Below are positions 56,751 through 64,000 of a DNA stretch of 64,000 nucleotides, piece by piece (within the stretch, counting starts at the first letter, position 1; the number at the start of each line of letters is the position of its first letter). The stretch is from contig JACEHZ010000207.1 of the NCBI GenBank assembly GCA_017893485.1, positions 2,318,001-2,382,000 of the forward strand. The letters run 5' to 3'. The notes under the pieces were generated by a model. The model was not told the origin of the DNA, ran no database searches, and was given only the letters and a program-made list of their open reading frames with translations. This stretch comes from Hemerocallis citrina (taxonomy: Eukaryota > Streptophyta > Magnoliopsida > Asparagales > Asphodelaceae). The position numbers were made by a program, and so were the translations under genes.

Positions 56751-56815
56751 TTGTGTGGATTGGCCTTCATGGTATTGGTTTGCGTTAGAAGTAGTTGCCA
56801 ATTGTGCTCAACCAG

Positions 56816-56827
56816 GCTCTGATACCA
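56816..56827 (-). promoter_or_regulatory. Primer binding site (tRNA-iMet), deleted copia
   Basis: The minus strand reads TGGTATCAGAGC, 2 nt from the 5' LTR. Confidence 0.9.
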
Positions 56828-57344
56828 AGTATTGGATCCTGTAGGCAAGGCAAGAAATACTAGAGGGGGGGAGGGGGGGGTGAATAGTGTTGTATAAAAA
56901 AATAAAACTGAAATTGAACTTTTTCTTCTCTTCAGTCGACTTGAAAAGCAAAAAGAAGTCGACTGAGGCGTCAGAACTAAAAAGTATTTTAGACAAGTCT
57001 GATCAGTCGACTTATAGCGGAAACCAGTCGACTTACCAGACACGTTGTCGAAGAGTATATTGTACCAGTCTGATCAGTCGACTTAAGTAAGAGAGGAAGT
57101 CGACTGTCTAAACAAGTTTCACAGAGAAATTAAAAAACAAATAAAGAAAAATGCAAGTTTAGAGAAATACAACCAAAGAGTACACACGATGTATCCTGGT
57201 TCGGTCCTCCCGACCTACATCCAGTTCCAGAGCAACCCACTTGAGATTTTCCACTATTCTTGAAAAAATACAAGAATACTCTACGACGTTAAGACAAAAA
57301 CCTTGTCCAACCCGTAGACATCTCTCACCACTAGAGAGAGTAAA

Positions 57345-57512
57345 CCGACTCTTCAACCAAGAGTGAAAAACCGACTCTTCAACCAAGAGCCCTACTCTCC
57401 AACTGAGAGGACCACTCTCACAACCTGAGAGTGAAAACCGACTCTACAACCTAGAGCCCTACTCTCCAACCGAGAGGACCACTCTCACAACCCGAGAGTG
57501 AAGAACAACAAC
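57345..57512. repeat. Array of short hairpins, unit about 70 bp
   Basis: Repeated words such as CTCTTCAACCAAGAG, CTCTCCAACCGAGAG and CTCTCACAACCCGAGAG each form a small stem. The order repeats with a period near 70 bp, and part is shared by the truncated LTR. Confidence 0.7.
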
Positions 57513-57749
57513 AAAAGAGCTACAATCAACATATAGCCTAGTTTTGTGATTGTGATTTTTGTATAGTGGCTAATAGGTCACTTCCGAAATCAGTCCAAAA
57601 CGAAATTAATGTTATATTGGACTGAGATTCAGAGAACCAAAGACTTATAGAATTTGAAAGCTTTTGAAACTCTTGTTTCTCTTTTTGAAAAAAGAAAACT
57701 TGAAAGCTTGTTGAAGAGAGTAACCTTTACCAAGTGATTTCTATACTCT

Positions 57750-57757
57750 ACTTATAG
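57750..57757 (-). promoter_or_regulatory. Possible LTR TATA box, deleted copia
   Basis: The minus strand reads CTATAAGTAGAG within the 5' LTR, a fair plant TATA match. Confidence 0.4.
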
Positions 57758-58425
57758 AGTTAGAATCACTAGACGTTGAGAAATAGCTGTACCAATTGTC
57801 AACCAACGGAAATAAAGGTTTTGATTTTGAAAAACGAGTTTTAAAAACAGAAAACTGTCAAAACGACTTGAATAGTCGACTGGGTTACCATAATGAGTCG
57901 ACTGGTCAGAGTTTGAATGAGTTCAGACAGTTTCTTACTGGTACAGTCGACTGGTGCCATAGGGCAGTCGACTGGTACTCAACAGCTGATCTAATTCAAA
58001 CTGTTTCGACCTTTAATCTTTTGAAAAACACTCAATTATAAAGATGTGTGAGTGTGTGTGTAACAAGGCTGTTACATCAATCTAAGACTCAAAAAAGAAA
58101 AATTACAATTGTTTTACAAGACATGTAATATAACACATTGGAGCATAGGTCTTGTCTTGAGTCTTTACTTGAGTCTTGAGTCTTGAAATGGAGCTTTAGC
58201 CTTTGTCTTTGACTTTGAACCTTGCTTGATCAATCTTGATCTTTTAGAGCCTTGTAGCTTTCTTGATCAATTTGCTTTGAGAGCTTTGTTTGTAGCTTTG
58301 CTTGATCAACTTGCTGTGTGAGCTTTGTTTGAACATTTTGTCTTTGTGCAATACAACCTGCAATATATAAGATGTAGCACAACAACTTTGCATTGTGTTG
58401 TAATCATCAAAACCAAGAATCAACA

Positions 58426-59980
58426 TAGTGTTCATGAAAATTAGTTTTATTCCTACTTATACAAAAATTAGAATTTTATAATAATACTAGCATGTCTATC
58501 AAACATGAGGATTTTACAAAAATATCTCTTTCATCCAATAGTTTATATTTTTAATTATAACATGGCAATTATACATATGTCGACACACCTCATGACACTA
58601 ACTAAACTCATTTTGTTTTCTTTCTTCTTTCTTAGTCATCATAAATCTAAGTCATGATTTGAATAAGACATTCTTCAACAATTTTCCACATACTCAACAT
58701 GTAAAAAAAATCTTGCAACATACTAACATGATCCATAGTATAAAAGGATTCTCTTTTTAATTAGCATGGTATCTATTTTTACTCAATCACAACAAAACTA
58801 TCCTCATTCATAGCATATTACACTAACATGAGTTTTATCTACATATTTTCACATCAACATTAATTTATGCTACTCATTCATAGTGTTTAGCATGCATATT
58901 CTACAACTAGAAAGTATGAAACCACCCACCTCTAATGAAAGATTGAACAAAATGGAAGCACGACTCCTAGCTCCTAGCAAGAACTCCTCCTCCTAGCAAG
59001 AAATTCTCTAAGCAAGAACTCCTCCAAAAATGAGAACACTATACTCTCTTTCTTTTTCTTTCACTTATTTAGTTTATTTTTTTGGTGCAAAAGAGAAGAA
59101 GAATGGGGTGCTATTTATAGGATAATGGGAGAGTCTAATTTGCGAAATTCTCAACATAATAAATCTCTCCTTAATTTTTCAACTATTCAAATCCTAACTC
59201 CTAAAACTCCCAACTCTTCATGTTTCCAACTGTTCAAAACTCAACTCCCATCTCTTCACATCCCCTAACTTCCAACCCTTTAACTAACACGTGCACGTGT
59301 TGTGCACTAGTACACACACATACCCAAAAATAAATACAACTCCTAGGCTTCTAAAATATGCATTAAAAGTTGTTACATTTCATGTATGATTCCATGCACA
59401 ACTTAAAAACAGGATTTAATTAATGGGCTTGTCCCATGGGCTTTCTTTTTAATTTACTAACTTAATTATTCTAGTGGGCTTTTCTTTTAATCAATCTAAT
59501 GGGCTAGGATTTAACATTAGGTTCATGAGTTAAATAGAAAGGCTAAATAAGATTATGCATGCTAAAATTAGTAAATGGGAGTAAGAAAAGATATGGATAA
59601 ATTAGCACGTGCATCATACGTGCAAAAATTGAAAAATGTATTTTTAATCAAAATAGGGGGAAATGAATTTCCATTTTATAAAACAAGTTCAAATGAATAA
59701 AAATAAATAATTGAGACACAGAAATATCACACGTAGCAGTGGAAAAATACGGAATTGATACGTGCATCGAAAAAACGTAAAAACACGTAAAAATACAGAG
59801 ATTGAAATATTATATTTTAGTTGATTTAAATAGGATGAAATATACGGGGAAACGCATAATTAGTCAAAAATCACATTACATAATGAAAATACGTTACAAA
59901 TATTACCAATAACGATACAAAATACATGTGCGTAACACACAAGGGCAAAATTGTCATTTCCAATTTTGCAGGGTGTTACA
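58426..59980 (-). other. Right part of the old Tekay-related LTR
   Basis: AT-rich, no gene. TATA box on the minus strand at 59112-59119 (CTATAAATAG) and the LTR end GGGTGTTACA at 59971-59980. Confidence 0.55.
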
Positions 59981-60034
59981 ACCCATATCGGAATGGAAGT
60001 GAAAAAATATTAGCACTACAAAAGAAACCAGATT

Positions 60035-60235
60035 TACCGGCGAATATTCCCCGGCGTTTTACTAGTAACGCCGGTGTAGGTAGCGATTGGGATGGGGCTA
60101 CCAGATGCGATGGTTATATACTGGCGGCCGAATTAAAACGCTGGTGAATCCGATTATTCACCGGCGTTTTATTTAAAAACGCCGGTGAAGTTTATGATTC
60201 ACCGGCGTGTCTAATTAAAACGCCGGTGAAAAGCT
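60035..60235. repeat. CACTA subterminal repeats
   Basis: At least eight CCGGCG or CGCCGG words, many in the form CACCGGCGTTTT or AAAACGCCGGTG, in direct and inverted orientation. They probably bind the element's DNA-binding protein. Confidence 0.8.
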
Positions 60236-60542
60236 GCGATAAATCCCATCTGCCTAACCTTTCGCTCGCCATTACCCTAAACCCCAAAAAAGTAAAAAAG
60301 AATAAGGCGCTTCGTTTTCCCTCCTTCCTCGCTCTCCTTCCCGCGCGTTTGCCTCCGCCGCTTCGTCCTCTTCGACGGGCTTCGAACATTCGTCATCGTC
60401 CCCTCTTCCCTTCGCCATTTTCGATTTCCCTCCTCCCTATCCCGATTTGGAGGTGAATCGGCGAACGGAAAACGATCGTGTCGCCCCGCTCTCTCTCTAT
60501 CTTCCCCCCCGCGCTCGTCGCCCCGCTCTCTTTCTCTCTTCG
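60236..60542 (+). promoter_or_regulatory. Leader region of the CACTA gene
   Basis: CT-rich leader with a donor-like TCTTCG/GTATCATC at 60542/60543. The next good acceptor before the ATG is CCTTGACAG at 61589, predicting a 1.05-kb leader intron. No clear TATA box. Confidence 0.4.
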
Positions 60543-60659
60543 GTATCATCTGTTGATTCCCCTAATTTTTGATACTTAGCATTTTTTTCTGATAGATGCA
60601 TGTTGAAATTTTCATGTTCTTATAATGTTAATGAAGCTGATTTCATGCATCTGATTGTC

Positions 60660-61560
60660 TTCTTGGCATGTTTGTTTGATATAAAATGGGTTCACTGTGA
60701 ACCGACGATGCACAACAATAGGGTTTTAGATTGGGTTGGGCACAACCATTAGTGGAGCTAGCAACATATATGCTCAGATAATGTAAAATTTCATTTCAAG
60801 AAACTGTTAAAGTTACCTGCAGATTGCCCTCTTTGGCATGATTTTTTAACCAAAAATGGGTTCACTTCCAAACTAAGTATGCTGCGAGAAATTTCATATA
60901 CTTTCTTATTGTTAAATAAGCTTAGTTTGGAAATTTCATCTTGGCATGTTTTTTTAACCAAAATGGGTTCACTGTGAACTGAGGATGTTATAGCTACGGA
61001 TGCCAAAATCCTCCGGATATGCTGAACAATTGGGTTTTAGATTTAGTTAGGCTAAAGAATTAGTAGATCAACATATATGCTCAGATAATGAAAATATTCA
61101 TTTCAAGATACTGTTAAAGTAACCTGTTTGTCATCTTTGGCATGATTTTTTAACAAAAAATGGGTTCACTTCCTAACTAAGTATGCTGCTAGAATTTTCA
61201 TCTTCTTTTACTGTTAATGAAGCTTATTTCATGCATCTGATTGCCTTCTTGGCATGTTTTTTTGGTATTAAATGGGTTCACTGTGAACTGAGGATGCTAT
61301 AGTTGTATGCCAAAATCCTCCACATATGCACAACAATTGGGTTTTAGATTTAGTTGGGCTCAAGAATTAGTAGAGCAACATATAAGATCGGATAATGGAA
61401 ATTTTAAATTGGCCATACTGTTAAAGTAACCTGATTGCCCTCTTTGGCATGATTTTTTAACCAAATAATGGGTTCACTTCCAAACTAAGTATGCTGCTAG
61501 CATAGGCCTCATCTTCTTTCACTGTTAATGAAGCTGATTTCATGCATCTGATTGTCTTCT
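60660..61560. repeat. About 300-bp imperfect tandem repeats in the leader intron
   Basis: Three units begin CTTGGCATG at about 60662, 60943 and 61249. They share AAATGGGTTCACTGTGAAC, GGGTTTTAGATT and AACTAAGTATGCTGC. An inverted partial copy lies at about 63555-63720. Confidence 0.75.
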
Positions 61561-61596
61561 TGGCATGTGTGTATTTGAATCCTTGACAGGTACAAC

Positions 61597-62983
61597 ATGC
61601 CGAGGCGTTTAAAGAGGTCAACTATAAATGATGGCAACGAGAGCCATGGGGATGAGCAGCCACTACAGAATAGTGGCAGTCAAACCGAAGAGGGTGAGGG
61701 TAGCACGCCGCCCACTGTCAAAAAACATCGTGGGCGGACGAAGATGACGAATGTTTGGAGGCTTCAGAATGATGAAAGGATCGAGGTGGAGGCGAACGAT
61801 GTTGGGCAACCAGTTGGCGACAACGCCAGCAAATTTTCCTCCTTCATTGGTGTCATAGCAAGGAACCCCCGCATACTTCCTCTGTCATACGAGAGTTGGC
61901 CGAAGGTGCCAACCACCACAAAAGCCACCGCTATTACGACCGTCAAGGTATTTCTCATCTAAAATACATAATTGGTCGGCGAAAAATTATTATTGAAATA
62001 TGTATTATTAGTGATGGGTAATGAATTTTGCAGCAATACTTCTCGTTCGCTGACTCCCTTACTCCTTGGGTTGAAAAGTCACTCTCGAAGAAGTAGAGGG
62101 ACTACAAGAGTGAATTGAAGTCGAAGTTTTATAACAAAGAGCTTTCAGAGGAGGAGAATGCAGTGAATGTGCCAGAAAATGTGGAGCCTTCGGATTGGCA
62201 ATTTCTTGTGCACTACTGGAGTTCGGTGATCGGTCAGGTATTTACATTAAACACACAAAAATCTAATGAGTATGTGGTTGTATGGCGGCTATAATGAATT
62301 TCTCTGTTAACTTCATTGTGGCATGTACAGAAAAGGGCGGAGGTGGGAGCTGCCAGTCGGTCAAAGCAGCTAGTTCTGCACACCGCTGGTACACAGAGCT
62401 TCGCTCTGGTGCGGGAAGAATTGGTAGGCGCAATAGTATTGAACAATTTTTTACTTACAGTTATTTGTTTATAACCATTTTATCTTACTAATGTATAGGC
62501 AGAAGATTTGGGGGGGGCTACGGAGTTTGGGGACATCGACTTTTTTGATGCCACCCACAAATCAAAGGATGGGACGTATGCGAGCCCTGAGGCAGCACGG
62601 ATTCTGGTAATTTGTGAACTAATATCTAATGAGTAGTCGAAATCTCACCTGCTTTTAACTCTGATTGCTATGTCCTTTTACAGACTAATGCTCGGAAAAG
62701 GTATGATGAAATCTCCTCTGCTTCAGATTCGGACCCTACGGCTCCACGTCCAGATTGGCGTACCCGGCAGAGACTTGCCTTGACCGATGTTAGGGGAAAG
62801 GAAAGGCATGGACGTGTCCGTGGTATGGGCCTGGGACCAACTCCCTCGCGGCTATTTGGACGGAGTCCATCTAGTTCAAGTGGCAATCACGACGAGGATA
62901 TGACTGCCTTAAAGGCACAAGTTGCACTCCTCCAAGAACAAATGGCCAATTTAATAGGGCAGCAGTCCCAAGTCCCACCCAGG
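61597..62983 (+). pseudogene. CACTA Transposase_24-type gene, five exons
   Basis: Exons 61597-61947, 62034-62237, 62331-62423, 62499-62606 and 62684-62983 (117, 68, 31, 36 and 100 codons). All introns are phase 0 with GT...AG borders. A basic, Ser/Glu-rich head (MPRRLKRSTINDG) precedes the family core: RIEVEANDVGQPVGDNASK, SSFIGVIARNPRILPL, YESWPKVP, DWQFLVHYWSS, then the HTAGTQSFALVREEL and HKSKDGTYASPEAARIL blocks. The C-terminus has RGMGLGPTPSRLFG and a coiled coil (DMTALKAQVALLQEQMANL). These match the plant Ptta/En/Spm family (PF03004). One TAG at 62094 replaces the Trp of KKWRDYK. The gene may continue beyond 62983. The catalytic TnpD-type transposase is not in view. Confidence 0.8.
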
Positions 62984-64000
62984 GTAAGTATTTAAATTGG
63001 TTTTTTTAAAGAGATTATAGTCTTGAATGCATGAAAGACACGTACTAGTGTTTGTGAGTGTGCATTGTGGGTGTCGTCTATAAGTATTTCGTCTATGTTT
63101 CTTAAGTGGGCTGTGATTAGAAAGAAAGGGCTGGAGTGGAGATCTGGAAACCCATATAGAGACATCTTGTTTATTATAATCTATACTTTTTGTTGGACTA
63201 TTCCCCTCTTGTTGTTGTTGCTGATGTCTCTATGTGTCCGTGTGTTGAAGGGAAAGAAGGGATGAGGGGAGAGATGAGGAAAATGCCGCTATGTTAGCCT
63301 GGTGTATCCAAAGTCTCTACCATCCTTCTTTTTGGCTCCATATATGGCTTATATATTAAATGGGTTTCCTTCCACGATGACAGTCCATAATACTACACTT
63401 GATATGAGCCCTGTTCATAGCTGCACCCTATTGCATACTCACAAACAACTAATACGTGTCGTTCGTGCATTGTATTACCAATCCCACTTTGACACATAAC
63501 ATGCTTAGATGACATAGTATGACCTGCTGATAAGGTTTGTTCAGCCGCGTTGTTGTACTGATTTGGAGGATTTTGGTATGCTAGCAGCATACTTAGTTTC
63601 ATAGTGAACTCATTTTGTTTTACAAAATCATGCCAAAGATGGCAATCTGCAGGTTACTTTAACAGTACCTGAGCTTATATGTTGCTCTACTAATTCTTGA
63701 GCCCAACTAAATCTAATTTTCTTAAGTGGGTTGTGATTAGAAAGAAAGGGCTGGAGTGGAGTTCTGAAAACCCAAATAGAGACATCTCGTTTATTATAAT
63801 CTATACTTTTTGTTGGACCAATCCCCTCTTGTTGTTGTTGCTGATGTCTCTATGTGTCCGTGTGTTGAAGGGATAGAAGGGATGAGAGAGAGATGAGGAA
63901 AATGCCGCTATGTTAGCCTGGTGTATCCAAAGTCTCTACCATCCCCCTTGTTATATATTAAATCGGTTTCCTTCCACGATGACAGTCCGTAATATTATAC
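62984..64000. other. CACTA interior with a direct repeat, no further exon recognised
   Basis: A block of about 230 bp at 63101-63330 recurs at 63721-63950 with a few changes (AAGAAAGGGCTGGAGTGGAG, CTTGTTGTTGTTGCTGATGT). Between them lies the inverted copy of the leader-intron repeat. No ORF with a domain. Confidence 0.6.

Larger units (their letters stand above)
52348..58425 (-). mobile_element. Ty1/copia element with a deleted 3' half
   Basis: The right LTR (56830-58425) begins TATTGGATCCTG and ends GAATCAACA. The left end (52348, TGTTGGATCCTG) is a truncated LTR fused to RT. Target repeats AAGTG (52343-52347) and TAGTG (58426-58430) match at four of five positions. PBS, gag, protease, integrase and half of RT lie on the minus strand in copia order. 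RNase H, the end of RT and about 1 kb of the 3' LTR are missing. Confidence 0.85.
56830..58425 (-). repeat. 5' LTR of the deleted copia element
   Basis: 1596 bp. G-tracts near 56865-56880, AGTCGACT motifs at 56935-57105 and 57885-57970, a micro-hairpin array at 57345-57512, and a CTTGATCAA/CTTTG-rich repetitive end at 58180-58340. Confidence 0.85.
35034..59980 (-). mobile_element. Old Tekay-related LTR, opened by Tat-like and copia elements
   Basis: Starts TGTAACGCCCCAAATTCC and ends TTGCAGGGTGTTACA. The first 150 bp align by eye with the Tekay LTR start (shared CACAGGATCTTT, GGAAATTAAAACTTTTCA, ACACAGCGGAAG). Remaining pieces are 35034-36978, 52218-52347 and 58426-59980, about 3.6 kb net. 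The putative target repeats (GCCTA before, ACCCA after) agree at only three of five positions, fitting an old insertion or a wrong boundary. A TATA box on the minus strand at 59112 matches the LTR layout. No coding region belongs to it, so it is likely a solo LTR. Confidence 0.6.
60014..64000 (+). mobile_element. CACTA (En/Spm) transposon, left part, open at window end
   Basis: Starts CACTACAAAAGAAACCAG at 60014, the canonical CACTA terminus, after TAG. Subterminal ACCGGCGTTTT repeats in both orientations occupy 60035-60235, as expected for transposase binding sites. A Transposase_24-type gene follows. The right terminus is beyond the window, so completeness and the 3-bp duplication cannot be checked. 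Inserted in the plus-oriented LTR. Confidence 0.85.

Noticed and set aside
58034..58425. Repeated CTTGATCAA words as a regulatory array
   Set aside because: Low-complexity end of an LTR; no consistent spacing or symmetry beyond the short word.

Overview
The window reads as nuclear DNA of a flowering plant, most likely a eudicot: AT-rich intergenic sequence, spliceosomal introns of roughly 70-100 nt and about 1 kb, TATAAATA promoters, and a very high load of plant-type transposable elements (Ty3/gypsy Tekay-like and Tat-like elements, Ty1/copia, CACTA, hAT, Helitrons, a LINE tail). There is no bacterial or organellar gene arrangement. Only two host genes look intact, both on the minus strand: a single-exon low-complexity charged protein (2731-4917) and an LEA_2/NHL-type membrane protein (16793-17374). 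A broken 5' fragment of a UTP23-like gene lies at 21439-21687.

Layout. 1-5601: a hAT-like end fragment, a LINE tail with a 17-bp target duplication, and the charged-protein gene. 5602-16205: a long solo LTR (target duplication GTTAT) split by a non-autonomous copia-type element (7262-14025, duplication GAAAC); that element's left LTR carries a 195-bp Helitron, and the solo LTR also holds a 204-bp hAT MITE. 16206-22843: the LEA_2 gene, then a fold-back element and a cluster of small Helitrons in both orientations around the UTP23 fragment. 22844 to the window end is a nest. A plus-oriented LTR was opened by a full-length Tekay-like chromovirus (24087-34997, duplication AGCTC), by a second old LTR (35034-59980) and by a CACTA element (60014 onwards). 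The second LTR was itself opened by a 15.2-kb Tat-like element (36979-52212, duplication AGAAT) and a deleted copia element (52348-58425).

Almost all coding capacity is retroelement gag-pol, all degenerate. The Tekay copy is young (LTRs differ at roughly 21 of 2839 positions by eye) yet carries several nonsense codons. The Tat copy is older (about 3 percent LTR divergence) and carries a separate antisense transcription unit with its own TATA box and introns. The CACTA element carries a five-exon Transposase_24-type gene with one Trp-to-stop change.

Most unusual: (1) a 91-nt intron-like segment separating gag from pol in the Tekay element, whose removal restores the frame; (2) 8-bp palindromes around GTCGAC (AGTCGACT or GGTCGACC) repeated in three unrelated retroelement families; (3) an extra acidic coiled-coil ORF upstream of gag in the Tekay element; (4) a copia element whose pol is replaced by a plant transposon-protein ORF. 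All domain names are by-eye recognitions; no search was run.
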